Shown piece after piece: positions 1-8,471 of a DNA stretch of 40,329 nucleotides. Positions within the stretch are counted from its first letter, which is position 1. Every line of letters starts with the position of its first letter. Below the pieces are notes generated by a model that saw nothing but the letters and a program-made list of their open reading frames with translations, made no database searches and was not told where the DNA came from. The stretch covers positions 1 to 40,329 of the forward strand of contig NZ_BDCE01000014.1 of the NCBI RefSeq assembly GCF_001613345.1, in the 5' to 3' direction. This DNA is from Nocardia uniformis NBRC 13702. GTDB lineage: Bacteria; Actinomycetota; Actinomycetes; Mycobacteriales; Mycobacteriaceae. Position numbers and translations under genes: made by a program.

Positions 1-205
1 CCAAATACACGCCGGATGACGGGGTTGTTCTGCCGTCATGTCGGGGTGTCGGGGTTGTTCTGCCCTCACGCCGGAATGCCGGGGTTGCTCTGCCCTCATG
101 CCGGGACGACGGGTGCTGCTCTGATCTCACGCCGGGAAGGCGAGGTGCTGCTCTGACCCGCGTTGGGATGACAGGCAGTGCTCCGACCGCACGCCTTCAA
201 CGTCG
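1..205. repeat. Degenerate ~30-bp tandem repeat array
   Basis: About six head-to-tail units of 30-31 bp can be read. Each begins with a form of GCCGGGATGACGGGG and continues as TTGTTCTGCCCTCAC, with growing divergence to the right. The first 24 bases also resemble the right arm of the dispersed palindromic repeat found elsewhere in the window (for example at 18170-18200), so the array may have grown from the end of such an element just off the left edge. No gene is visible in this stretch. Confidence 0.7.
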
Positions 206-226
206 GTAGCCACCCGGCGGCGGAAC

Positions 227-979
227 TCAGCCGAACGGGGTGCTCGGGCGGGCGAGTAGCTCCCCATCCACCCAGATATCCACCTTCTCGTTGTAGAAGC
301 ACACCAGCCCGGCGACCTTCTGGCTCTCCGGCAGCGGCGTGGGATAGCCCCACACGATGTCCGGGTAATCGTTCTCGCCCACGCGGACATGCCAGTACGA
401 GGCGGTGCCCTTGTACGGACACTGGCTCTCGGTTTCGGAGACCCGCAGCAGATCCATCCGGACATCGGTCAGCGGTAGGTAATACCTTGGCGGCAGCCCG
501 GTTTCGAAGAGAATGCGGGCATTGTGCGAGTCGGCGACGGTGGTGCCGTCCACCACCACCCGGATATGGCGGGAGCTGGCCAGGATATCCACCCGGCTGT
601 AGGGGTCGCGCGGATGGACGTAGATGGGCTCGTCCTCCTCGAACCAGGCGTCCATGGCGTCGAAGTCGAAGCGCACCAGGTCGCGGAGTTCGGGGATGGG
701 GGAGTCGAGGTAGCGGACCGCCGCGCCGAAGGCGGTGGCATTGTCGACCTGCACGTCGAACTGGGTGCCGTCGCCCAATTCGGTGGAACCGCGGGCATCG
801 CCGGAGGGCTCGAGCTTGGCCGTCAGGTCGGCGGCGGGCAAGTAGTAGGTCGGGTAGTACGGGTGTTCCCATACCAATACGGGGTGGATGGTGTCGGCGA
901 CCAGGTGACCGCCGAGATAGGTCCGCACGCGCTTGGCGCACGGTTCGACACGGACCTCGGTCCGACTCGTCTCGGTCAT
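227..979 (-). CDS. DUF427 domain protein
   Basis: This 250-residue soluble protein has two similar DUF427 (beta-tent) halves. The first contains RVRTYLGGHLVADTIHPVL and PYYPTYYLP (about residues 18-50). The second repeats the pattern with IRVVVDGTTVADSHNARIL and PPRYYLPLTDV (about 138-175), followed by TASYWHVRVG and DIVWGYPTPLPES near the C-terminus. The biochemical function of DUF427 is not established to my knowledge. The ATG at 979 has GGAGAG immediately upstream and gives the expected N-terminus. It is transcribed away from the permease at 1143, with 163 bp between them, so it is probably a single-gene unit. The family call is strong; no role can be assigned. Confidence 0.85.
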   Translation of the reverse strand: MTETSRTEVRVEPCAKRVRTYLGGHLVADTIHPVLVWEHPYYPTYYLPAADLTAKLEPSGDARGSTELGDGTQFDVQVDNATAFGAAVRYLDSPIPELRDLVRFDFDAMDAWFEEDEPIYVHPRDPYSRVDILASSRHIRVVVDGTTVADSHNARILFETGLPPRYYLPLTDVRMDLLRVSETESQCPYKGTASYWHVRVGENDYPDIVWGYPTPLPESQKVAGLVCFYNEKVDIWVDGELLARPSTPFG

Positions 980-1142
980 CTCTCCGACGTTACGCCGAAC
1001 GCAAGATCACAGCGCCGGAACAAGATTCGCTAATTTCGAGCCGCGCCGGCGACCTGGATCACACCTCGTGTTTTGGTCGCATGACCAGTGCCGTTAAGGT
1101 GTAGCCGCAACATTTGAGCAACAACAAGAAGGTGGCGGGCAG

Positions 1143-2540
1143 ATGTCGGAGCCGATCGGTACCGAGCAGGGCGGGCTACGGCCCGGACTCCGGCGCCGCC
1201 ATTTGACGATGATCGCCATCGGCGGCGCGATCGGTGCGGGTCTGTTCGTCGGCAGCGGCTCGGTTATCAAAACCGCCGGGCCCGCCGCGGTGCTGTCCTA
1301 TGCGGCGGCCGGTCTGCTGGTGCTGTGTGTGCTGCGCGCACTCGGCGAAATGGTGGTGGCCCGCCCGGTGGCCGGCTCGCTGGCCGAGTACGCGCGCATG
1401 TCGATGGGTCCGTTCGCCGGATTCACCGTCGGCTGGCTGTACTGGTACCTCTACGTCATTCTGGTCGGCGCGGAGGCCGTGGCCGGTGCGGCGATTCTCG
1501 GCGAGTGGGTCGATCTGCCGCAGTGGGTGCTCGCCGCCGTACTGCTGCTCATCATGACCGCCGTCAATCTGGTATCGGTGAAATCCTTCGGCGAATTCGA
1601 ATTCTGGTTCGCTTCCATCAAGGTCGTCGCCATTGTGCTGTTCCTGGTGCTGGGTGCGGTGTACCTGTTCGGCCTGTGGCCGGATGCCGACGGCGGTCTG
1701 CACAATCTGACCGGGCACGGCGGGTTCACGCCCAATGGCATTGTCGGCGTCTTCTCCGCCATCGTGGTCGTCATCTTCGCCTTCGGCGGTACCGAGATCG
1801 TCACCATCGCGGCGGCCGAATCCAAGGAGCCCGGCCGGGCCGTGGCCCGCGCCACCAACAATGTGCTGTGGCGCGTCGGCCTGTTCTACGTGGCGTCGAT
1901 CTTCCTGATTGTCTGCATTCTCCCGTGGGATGACGCCAAGGTTCTGAAGAGCCCGTTCGTCAGCGCCCTCGACCATATGGGCGTCCCCGCCGCGGGCACC
2001 ATCATGCAGGTCGTCATCCTGACGGCGGTCCTGTCGGTGCTGAACTCCGCCATCTACGTCTCCTCCCGCATGCTCTACGTCCTGACCCGCGACGGCGACG
2101 CCCCCGCCGCCCTGGTCAAGGTCAATAAGCGCGGCGTCCCCGCCCGTGCCGTCCTGCTCGGCACCATCGCCGCCTGGGGCGCGGTCATCGCCTCCTACAT
2201 CTCCCCGGACACCGTCTTCACCTTCCTGGTGAACTCCATCGGCGTCGTCCTCGCCTTCATCTACGTGGCAATCATGTTCTCCCAGTTGAAGCTTCGTGCC
2301 CAACTCCGCCGCGAAGACCCGTCTTCGCTGACCTACCGCATGTGGGGCTACCCGTACATCAGCTGGCTGGTAATCATCGCCATCGCCGCCGTCTTGATCG
2401 CCATGGCCCGGGTCCCCGAGCAGCGCAACCAGTTGCTGGCCTCCATCGTGAGCCTCCTGGTAGTTGCCGCCATGTACCCACTGCGCGCCCGCTTCGGCAA
2501 GAAGGCCCCGGCCCGTGAGGTCGAGGTCCTGGTCCACTGA
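1143..2540 (+). CDS. APC-family amino-acid permease
   Basis: This 465-residue integral membrane protein of the amino acid-polyamine-organocation superfamily imports an amino acid or GABA by cation symport. The first helix carries the family signature around IGGAIGAGLFVGSGSVI (residues 27-43), a GxG substrate-binding loop. About twelve hydrophobic helices follow, with the GGTEIVTIAAAES segment of helix 6 near residues 215-227. It looks like the GabP/AnsP/proline-specific branch, but the substrate cannot be read from sequence. The start has a purine-rich GAAGGTGG upstream. Length is normal and there is no disruption. Neighbours are a divergent DUF427 gene and a convergent small membrane protein, giving no pathway context. 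Confidence 0.9.
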   Translation: MSEPIGTEQGGLRPGLRRRHLTMIAIGGAIGAGLFVGSGSVIKTAGPAAVLSYAAAGLLVLCVLRALGEMVVARPVAGSLAEYARMSMGPFAGFTVGWLYWYLYVILVGAEAVAGAAILGEWVDLPQWVLAAVLLLIMTAVNLVSVKSFGEFEFWFASIKVVAIVLFLVLGAVYLFGLWPDADGGLHNLTGHGGFTPNGIVGVFSAIVVVIFAFGGTEIVTIAAAESKEPGRAVARATNNVLWRVGLFYVASIFLIVCILPWDDAKVLKSPFVSALDHMGVPAAGTIMQVVILTAVLSVLNSAIYVSSRMLYVLTRDGDAPAALVKVNKRGVPARAVLLGTIAAWGAVIASYISPDTVFTFLVNSIGVVLAFIYVAIMFSQLKLRAQLRREDPSSLTYRMWGYPYISWLVIIAIAAVLIAMARVPEQRNQLLASIVSLLVVAAMYPLRARFGKKAPAREVEVLVH

Positions 2541-2590
2541 GGCTTGCCGGAATTCGCCGAATCCACTCGGTCGCTGGGGCTTCCGCGGTG

Positions 2591-2857
2591 TCAGCGCACC
2601 GCGGGGCGCGCCTCCGGCCCATCCGGCCCATCGTCAGCCGCGCCGAACGGTTGTGTCGTCGTCGCCCCACCGAAGTCTTCCTGAATGGAGGTCCCCGGTG
2701 GCACACCCCCATACCCGGCATGCGCGAACGGATGGTTGAACTCACCACCCCCGACGCCGTACCGCCGGATCCGCCGACGCCGCATCCACAACAACACGAG
2801 CGGCCCAATCGTGGCGGCAATCGCCATGATCAAGAACGCCAAGCTCTCACCATCCAT
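2591..2857 (-). CDS. Small single-pass membrane protein
   Basis: This 88-residue protein of unknown function has one N-terminal transmembrane helix (about residues 6-24, LAFLIMAIAATIGPLVLLW) followed directly by a basic stop-transfer cluster RRRRIRR. The tail is Gly/Pro/Asp-rich and probably cytoplasmic. The ATG at 2857 was chosen because AAGGA lies 9 nt upstream and the longer reading adds 20 residues unlike a normal N-terminus. It is convergent with the permease, 50 bp away, and lies downstream of the broken MFS gene. I do not recognise a named family. Confidence 0.6.
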   Translation of the reverse strand: MDGESLAFLIMAIAATIGPLVLLWMRRRRIRRYGVGGGEFNHPFAHAGYGGVPPGTSIQEDFGGATTTQPFGAADDGPDGPEARPAVR

Positions 2858-2966
2858 TGTCGGCCATCCTTCAGATAGACAGCGCATATCGATGTGGCTC
2901 GACAATTGTGCGCCCACCTGCGGTTATCTCAGCAGAGGGTCCGTAGACGGGCGTGTTCGGTCGCTC

Positions 2967-4228
2967 TCAGTCGTCGCCGAGGGTGATGGCCTGGGCTTCC
3001 TCGACGCTATGTGGTGCCGGGTCATGATTGTCGACGCCCGCCAGGAGCTTGCGGCCGGAGAGTAGGACCGCGACCGCGGCGGCGGTGCAGGCCGCGCCGA
3101 CCCAGAACGGCAGGGCCATCCGGTGTTCGCCCAATTTGCCCGCGAGGAATGGGGCCGCCGCACCACCGGCGAAGCGGACGAAGCTGTAGGCGGCCGAGGC
3201 GGTGGAGCGTTCCACGGGGGCCGAGACCATGACGGCTTCGGTGATCAGGGTGTTGTTCACGCCCAGGAACAGCCCCGCGATAACGGTGCCCACGACCAGA
3301 ACCGGCTTGTGGTCGGCGAAGAGGGCCATGATCGCCAGGTCCGCGGCGAAGAGGGCGAGGGCCAGGGCCATCATCGGGACGGTTCCGAAGGCGCGCTGGA
3401 GTTTCGGCGCGATCCAGACCGACGACAGGGCCAGCAGCAGGCCCCAGCCGAAGAAGATGAAGCCGATTTCGTAGGTGCCCATATCGAGGGGGAATGGCGT
3501 GTAGGCCAGGAGGGTGAAGAACCCGTAGTTGTAGAGCAGGGCGGTAATGCTCACCAACAGCAGGCCGGGGTACGTCAGGGCCTTGAAGGGGGCGGTGATC
3601 GAGGTGGGTGCGGCGGGTTTCGGGGTCTCCGGCAGCAGCACGATCAGGCCGATGAAGGCGATGGCCATCAGGACCGAGACACCGAAAACGGTGTGCGCCA
3701 GCTGTAGTGGCCGAGGAACCCGCCCACCAGGGGCCCGGCGGCAATGCCGATGCCGAGGGCGGCCTCGTAGAGGATGATGGCGCGGGCCACACCGCCGGTG
3801 GCCGAGCCGACAATGGTGGCGAGGGCGGTGGCGATGAAGAGCGCGTTGCCGAGACCCCATCCGGCGCGGAAGCCCACGATTTGGCCGACGGTATCGGAAC
3901 TGCCTGCGAGAGCGGCGAATAGGACAATGATGGCCAGACCGGCCAGCAGTGTCTTCTTCGCCCCGAAGCGGCTGGAGATGACGCCGGTGATCAGCATGGC
4001 CACACCGGTGACCAGCATGTAGCTGGTGAACAGCAGTGTCACCTGCGAGGGCGTCGCATGGAGTTGTTCGCCGATCGGTTTCAGAATCGGATCGACCAGC
4101 CCGATGCCCATGAAGGCGATAACACTGGCAAATGCCACGGCCCACACGGATTTGGGTTGTTTTGTGGTGCTGGACTTCTGGTTGGCCGACGGCCCACTGC
4201 CGGGTCGGGCAACCGACATTGTGCTCAC
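2967..4228 (-). pseudogene. MFS transporter with a single frameshift
   Basis: Two overlapping reading frames together give one 12-helix major facilitator drug-efflux-type transporter of about 420 residues. The N-terminal frame (from ATG 4228) reads into helix 5 and ends around GGFLGHYSWRTPF. The C-terminal frame resumes at FGVSVLMAIAFIGLIVLLPE and continues to the end at 2967. The junction is a run of four T (read on the minus strand; 3685-3688): one extra T would restore a continuous reading frame. It is therefore either a recent natural frameshift or a homopolymer error in the assembly. The tail after the last helix is acidic. The substrate is unknown. Confidence 0.85.
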
Positions 4229-4239
4229 GGTTACTCCCT

Positions 4240-4330
4240 CATCATCGAATGATGGCGCTCAGTCGCGCCTAAATACCGTTGCATATGCTAACTAAATGAT
4301 TACCTAAGCTAACGATATTCTCATCGTGAA
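4240..4330 (-). promoter_or_regulatory. AT-rich promoter region of the MFS gene
   Basis: The stretch upstream of the MFS start is much richer in A and T than its surroundings and holds two GTTAGC words (minus strand) 21 bp apart, flanking TTAGGTAATCATTTA. This looks like a regulated promoter, perhaps a MarR-type operator, but no regulator gene is adjacent. Confidence 0.3.
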
Positions 4331-4390
4331 ATAGCGCACAGGCCGATGACCAGGGAAGATTCCCCCGATCACCGGCCCGTGCCGGAGTAG

Positions 4391-4833
4391 TCAGCTGTCA
4401 GTGCGCGAATGCAGATCGAATCCCGTGGCCCCCGCCGATTCCAGGCCGGGCCGCAGCCGCAAGCTCCGGTCGTAGTCGCCTCCGCCCTGCGGCCGATAGG
4501 CGATCGGCGCGACGGTATCCAGCGCGGACAGGTGCTTGCGCAGGTCGTCGGCAATCGCGTCGAACCGCTCGGAATCCACGCCGATCGTCCCGTGCGCCAG
4601 GAATGGCGGCAGCACATCCATACCCGGGTAGTAGAGGATGCCGTGGTGGATCGGCCACAGCACGTGCTCGGCCACGCCGAAGTTATCGGTATCCGCGTGG
4701 GCCCATCCAATCCATCGCGTACAGATCGTTCCACCTCGACCCCGTGCCCATTCGCTCGCAACTGTTCGACCGCGATGCCAATGAGCACGCCGGTCAGCGA
4801 GTTGAGGTCCGGGTGTCGCAGCTCGTTTTGAGA
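4391..4833 (-). pseudogene. Remnant of NAD(P)H dehydrogenase (quinone), flavodoxin fold
   Basis: Fragments of one flavodoxin-like quinone reductase (MdaB/NQO1-type) occur in different frames. The start region reads HPDLNSLTGVLIGIAVEQL then RANGHGVEV. A frame change of one base follows, then DLYAMDW, the family's hallmark near residue 50. It then jumps straight to a C-terminal part in another frame, GWAHADTDNFGVAEHVLWPI and then HHGILYYPGMDVLPPF, ending at 4391. The N-terminal few residues and a central segment, probably over 100 residues including flavin and quinone contacts, are missing. It cannot encode a working enzyme. A good neighbour for the broken efflux gene: both are decaying. Confidence 0.75.
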
Positions 4834-5215
4834 AATTTGGTATTCAGCCCATTCTCTTGGTCGTTCCCGCTACTCTTTAGCTCGTGGCATGGGCCGTGAA
4901 ACACCAACAGGCACTACCGGTTCTGCTGTAAAAACTCCTGGCTGAGACCTCAGCCCCCGTGAATCCTCGGACGTTCTGAGGCCAAGGGCGGTAAACAGTC
5001 TCTGTCCAGGGATCGGGTACTCGTGCAACTGGATCGGCAAAGCACCGCCTGGTAGCGGTGTGATCTGACCTAGTTGTGGGAGCGTCCCACATGACGCGGT
5101 TGCAGTACCGCTACTTCGCCCCGGCGGAGTCAATTGAAGCCTAGGATTACCCTTCCACGGTTTCGAATACTGTGCGTAGACGATCAAGATCCACCGTTGG
5201 CGCCGTCCCTGTCAT
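4834..5215. other. Intergenic stretch with several hairpins, no gene recognised
   Basis: No convincing protein is encoded here; the short frames present lack family features. The stretch is less GC-rich than its neighbours and holds at least three short perfect hairpins: GGCTGAG/CTCAGCC near 4940, CACCGC/GCGGTG near 5045-5065, and TGGGA/TCCCA near 5078-5090. It may be a relic of a mobile element or a structured RNA, but I cannot name it. Confidence 0.35.
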
Positions 5216-5238
5216 CCCGTCGCCGAAATGGCGACGGG
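5216..5238 (-). terminator. Hairpin downstream of fadE33
   Basis: A 9-bp stem (CCCGTCGCC / GGCGACGGG) with a 5-nt loop lies 24 bp past the fadE33 stop codon. There is no clear U-tract, as is common in actinobacteria. It probably ends the leftward fadD3-fadE33 operon. Confidence 0.5.
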
Positions 5239-5261
5239 TCAGGCAGGGCAGCGGCGCGAGG

Positions 5262-6305
5262 TCAGGCCGGTCGGGCCAGCGGCCGCGCGGGAGTGCCGAA
5301 GAGTTGGGCGTCGCCGTGGGCGCGTTTGAAGAACAGATGCGCGTCGTGCTCCCAGGTAATGGCGATGCCGCCGTGCATCTGCACGGTTTCGGAGACGACG
5401 GCATTGAACGCGTCCGAGCAGTGCAGGCGGGCCGCCGCCACATCCACCGCCTCGGCGGTGCCCGCGGCCAGTTCGCCGATCGCGTAGTGCGCGATCGAAC
5501 GGGCCGATTCCACCAGGACGTACATATCGGCCATGCGGTGCTTCAAGGCCTGGAAGCTGCCGATGGGGCGGCCGAACTGTACGCGGGACTTGGAGTAGTC
5601 GACGGTCATATCGAGGCACTGTTCGGCCGCGCCGACCTGTTCGGCGGCCACTGCCACCCAGGCGATCGCACGCAGCCGCGCCACCTCGACCGAACCCAGA
5701 GGTTGCGCCGCAACACCATTGAAGGCGATTTCGGTGAGCCGTCGAGAGGGATCCTGGGTCGGCATGACGGTACGAACGACACCTTCGGCCGCACCATCCA
5801 CCTCGAAGAGCCCGTCGGCCGTGAGTACCAGCAGGGTGTCGGCATAGGCGCCGTCCAGCACGTAGTGCGCTGTGCCGGAGAGCTTCCCGCCCGCCGCATC
5901 CACCCCGAACTCATCCCAGCCACGTCGCCCCGCCCAGCACAGGGCGAGCGTGCGAGCACCCTCGGCCACCTCGGGCAGCAGTCGCTCATTCGCCTCGGTA
6001 TTCCCGGCGAGCAGCAGCGCCCGCACACCCAGCACCGCCGACCCGAGCATGGGCGGCGCGGCCAGCGTGCGACCCAATTCCTCTACCACGAGCAGGGATT
6101 CGACGAGTCCGGCGCCGATACCGCCGAACTCCTCGGGAATGGCCAGCGCCGCCACGCCGACCTGCTCGCACAGCAGCTTCCACAGCTGTTCGTCGTATCC
6201 GCGCTCGCTCTCGAGCCCGCGCCGCATGGCGGCGCTATCGCCGTGCTTGGTCAGCACGGCGCGCACGGTGGTGGCGAGTTCCTGCTGTTCGGCGGTAATG
6301 CTCAT
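5262..6305 (-). CDS. fadE33: Acyl-CoA dehydrogenase FadE33
   Basis: This is a 347-residue FAD-dependent acyl-CoA dehydrogenase subunit of late sterol-ring catabolism. It begins MSITAEQQELATTVRAVL, has the N-terminal helical domain with EEFGGIGAG near residues 67-75, and the C-terminal helical domain with SRVQFGRPIGSFQALKHR and MHGGIAITWEHDAHLFF. At about 350 residues it is shorter than a classical FadE (about 380), as are subunits of the alpha2beta2 sterol dehydrogenases. The ATG overlaps the fadE32 stop (ATGA), so the two are translationally coupled and probably co-assemble; FadE31 has been reported to pair with FadE32 or FadE33 in M. tuberculosis. The number is assigned from gene order (Rv3562-Rv3564 equivalent). 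Last gene of the KstR2-type operon. Confidence 0.85.
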   Translation of the reverse strand: MSITAEQQELATTVRAVLTKHGDSAAMRRGLESERGYDEQLWKLLCEQVGVAALAIPEEFGGIGAGLVESLLVVEELGRTLAAPPMLGSAVLGVRALLLAGNTEANERLLPEVAEGARTLALCWAGRRGWDEFGVDAAGGKLSGTAHYVLDGAYADTLLVLTADGLFEVDGAAEGVVRTVMPTQDPSRRLTEIAFNGVAAQPLGSVEVARLRAIAWVAVAAEQVGAAEQCLDMTVDYSKSRVQFGRPIGSFQALKHRMADMYVLVESARSIAHYAIGELAAGTAEAVDVAAARLHCSDAFNAVVSETVQMHGGIAITWEHDAHLFFKRAHGDAQLFGTPARPLARPA

Positions 6306-7324
6306 GCGTTGACTCCTTCGGCGCGCAGGGCGGCGGCGATGCGCGCGCGGTGGAATTCGGCGGTGCCCCAGGCCGAGCGCAGCGCGGTGACCTTGGTAAT
6401 CCACAGCGAGAGATCGAATTCGGCGGTGTAGCCGATCGCACCGTGCACCTGTAGGGCGGTGCGGGCGGCCTGGTAGGCCGCTTCGCCGCAGGCCAGTTTG
6501 GCGGCGGAAATATCGCGAGACGCGGTAGGGGAGCCGTCCTGCAATGACAGCGCGGCCCGGTAGAGCAGGGGCTGCGCCATATCCAAACCGATGAGTACAT
6601 TCGCGAGCAGGTGCTTGATGGCCTGGTACTGGCCGATCGGCTTACCGAACTGCTGGCGCTGCTTCACATAGTCGACACTGGTATCGAGCAGGGCCCGACC
6701 CGCACCCAGCAGTTGCGCGGCAGCAGCCAAAGCACCTGCGTCGAAACCGGATTCAATGGCGGCGCGCACCCCATCGCCCTCGGCGACCACGGCGCTCTCG
6801 GCGACCGGGAACAGCCGCCGAGCCGCATCCACCGAGCGAATGCGCTCGTGCGGCGTAGCCAGCGAGACCCGGTCACCGCTGGCAACCAACACCACATCGG
6901 CGATATCGGCGTCCAGCGCGATGGGCTCGCCGGTCGTTCCCGGCGCGGGCAGCGCGATGGTGCCCAGGGCAGCGCCCTCGGCAAATCCGGGTAACCACTC
7001 GGCGGCCTTCGCGGAATCCGGAAGTGCCTGTAGCAGAGCCGGAATCGCGGCGGCTGTCTCCACCAGCGGTCCGGGCACAGCGGCCCGGCCGATCTCGGTG
7101 CAGGCCACCATGAGTTCCACCGGCCCGGCCCCGAATCCGCCGTTGTCCTCGGAGGTGGTCAGCCCCAACGCACCGGCCTCGGCCAGCTGCCGGATCAAAG
7201 CCTTTCCGGCGGAGGCGTTCCCATCGCCCCAGGCGCGCACCGTCGCCGGTGTTTTGGCGGCCTCGCACATCTTGCGCAGGCTGGCGGCGAAATCAAGCTG
7301 TTCTGCGGTCAAAGCGAATCGCAT
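6302..7324 (-). CDS. fadE32: Acyl-CoA dehydrogenase FadE32
   Basis: This 340-residue acyl-CoA dehydrogenase subunit has the N-terminal helical domain (MRFALTAEQLDFAASLRKM), TSEDNGGFGAGPVELM near residue 57, and the C-terminal flavin/substrate domain with QRQQFGKPIGQYQAIKHLL and VHGAIGYTAEFDLSLW. The ATG at 7324 has GGAGGA 5-6 nt upstream. It sits 16 bp after fadE31 and overlaps fadE33 by 4 nt. Known biology places FadE31-33 in the dehydrogenation of CoA intermediates after the last sterol rings open. The identity follows from position in the conserved fadD3-fadE31-fadE32-fadE33 order; sequence alone would only give the family. Confidence 0.85.
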   Translation of the reverse strand: MRFALTAEQLDFAASLRKMCEAAKTPATVRAWGDGNASAGKALIRQLAEAGALGLTTSEDNGGFGAGPVELMVACTEIGRAAVPGPLVETAAAIPALLQALPDSAKAAEWLPGFAEGAALGTIALPAPGTTGEPIALDADIADVVLVASGDRVSLATPHERIRSVDAARRLFPVAESAVVAEGDGVRAAIESGFDAGALAAAAQLLGAGRALLDTSVDYVKQRQQFGKPIGQYQAIKHLLANVLIGLDMAQPLLYRAALSLQDGSPTASRDISAAKLACGEAAYQAARTALQVHGAIGYTAEFDLSLWITKVTALRSAWGTAEFHRARIAAALRAEGVNA

Positions 7325-7340
7325 GTCGTCCTCCGGGTGG

Positions 7341-8471
7341 CTATCGCGGCAGGCCGAGTAGGCGTTCGGCGATGATATTGCGCTGAATCTCATTGGTGCC
7401 CGCGTAGATCGGACCTGCCAGCGCGAACAGGAAGCCGTCGGTCCACGCCGACTCCTGTTCGGCGGCGGCGCCGTGCAGATCCAGGGCGGTCTCGTGCATG
7501 GTGATATCCAGCTCGGACCAATAGACCTTGTTCACCGAGGATTCCGCGCCCAACTGGCCACCCTCGGCCAATCGGGTGACGGTGGCCCAGGTATTCAAGC
7601 GGTAGGCCTCCGCGCCCATCCAGGCATCCACCACGCGGTCGCGCACGGCGGTATCACCCGGATCGGCGACGGTGCGCCACAGGTCGATGAGTTTGGCGGC
7701 GGTGGCATTGAACCGGCCCGGGCTGCGCAGTGATAGACCTCGCTCGTTGCTGGAGGTCGCCATGGCGACCTTCCAGCCATTGTTCGGCTCGCCGATCACG
7801 TCCGCATCGGGCACGAAGACGTTATCGAGGAAGATCTCCGCGAAACCGGGTTCGCCATCGAGCTGCGGAATGGGCCGCACCGTAATGCCCTCGGCGGTCA
7901 GCGGGAACATCAAATAGGTGAGCCCCTTGTGCCGCTGCGCTTCCGGATCGCTGCGGAACAGGCCGAATCCCCAATCCGCGTAGGAGGCACGGGAACTCCA
8001 GGTCTTCTGGCCATTGAGAATCCAGCCGCCCTCGGTACGCCGCGCACTGGAGCGAATACCGGCGAGATCGCTACCGGCCTCGGGCTCCGACCATGCCTGC
8101 GCCCAGATATCCTCGGCGCGCGCCATTCTCGGCAGAATGCGCGCCAACTGCTCGGGGGAGCCGTGCTCGAACAGCGTCGGTGCGAGCAGGAAGATGCCGT
8201 TCTGACTCACGCGTCCGGGCGCACCCGCCGCGTAGTACTCCTCCTCGAAAATGACCCACTCGGTCAGGGAGGCATCGCGCCCGCCGTACTCGGCGGGCCA
8301 GGCCACGCAGGACAGCCGCGCATCGGCGAGTTTCGCTTCCCACTGCCGGTGCAGCTCGAAGCCTGCCCTGGTATCCATCGAAGGCAGGGGGCTGCTGGGC
8401 GCGTTGGCGGCCAGGAATTCGCGGACCTCGCGGCGGAATTCCTCTGTCTTGGCATCGAATTCGAGGTCCAC
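7341..8471 (-). CDS. fadE31: Acyl-CoA dehydrogenase FadE31
   Basis: This 376-residue, full-length acyl-CoA dehydrogenase has an N-terminal domain with WPAEYGGRDASLTEWVIFEEE, the middle beta domain with QAWSEPEAGSDLAGI and GWILNGQKTWSSRA, and the C-terminal domain with AGPIYAGTNEIQRNIIAERL, the canonical ending of the family. The start is GTG at 8471, overlapping the hydratase stop by one base (TAGTG). It is probably the catalytic partner of the shorter FadE32 and FadE33 subunits. Orthology with Rv3562 is inferred from position next to fadD3, although here an enoyl-CoA hydratase gene separates the two. Confidence 0.85.
   Translation of the reverse strand: MDLEFDAKTEEFRREVREFLAANAPSSPLPSMDTRAGFELHRQWEAKLADARLSCVAWPAEYGGRDASLTEWVIFEEEYYAAGAPGRVSQNGIFLLAPTLFEHGSPEQLARILPRMARAEDIWAQAWSEPEAGSDLAGIRSSARRTEGGWILNGQKTWSSRASYADWGFGLFRSDPEAQRHKGLTYLMFPLTAEGITVRPIPQLDGEPGFAEIFLDNVFVPDADVIGEPNNGWKVAMATSSNERGLSLRSPGRFNATAAKLIDLWRTVADPGDTAVRDRVVDAWMGAEAYRLNTWATVTRLAEGGQLGAESSVNKVYWSELDITMHETALDLHGAAAEQESAWTDGFLFALAGPIYAGTNEIQRNIIAERLLGLPR

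Noticed and set aside
1..205. Possible CRISPR array at the left edge
   Set aside because: Units are contiguous and diverging, with no spacer and repeat alternation.
1176..2537. Long minus-strand frame opposite the amino-acid permease
   Set aside because: High-GC shadow frame with unnatural His/Asp/Gln composition; the plus-strand protein is a clear APC permease.
4870..5187. 105-codon and 71-codon minus-strand frames in the stretch before fadE33
   Set aside because: No motif, poor start signals and overlap with hairpins; treated as non-coding.
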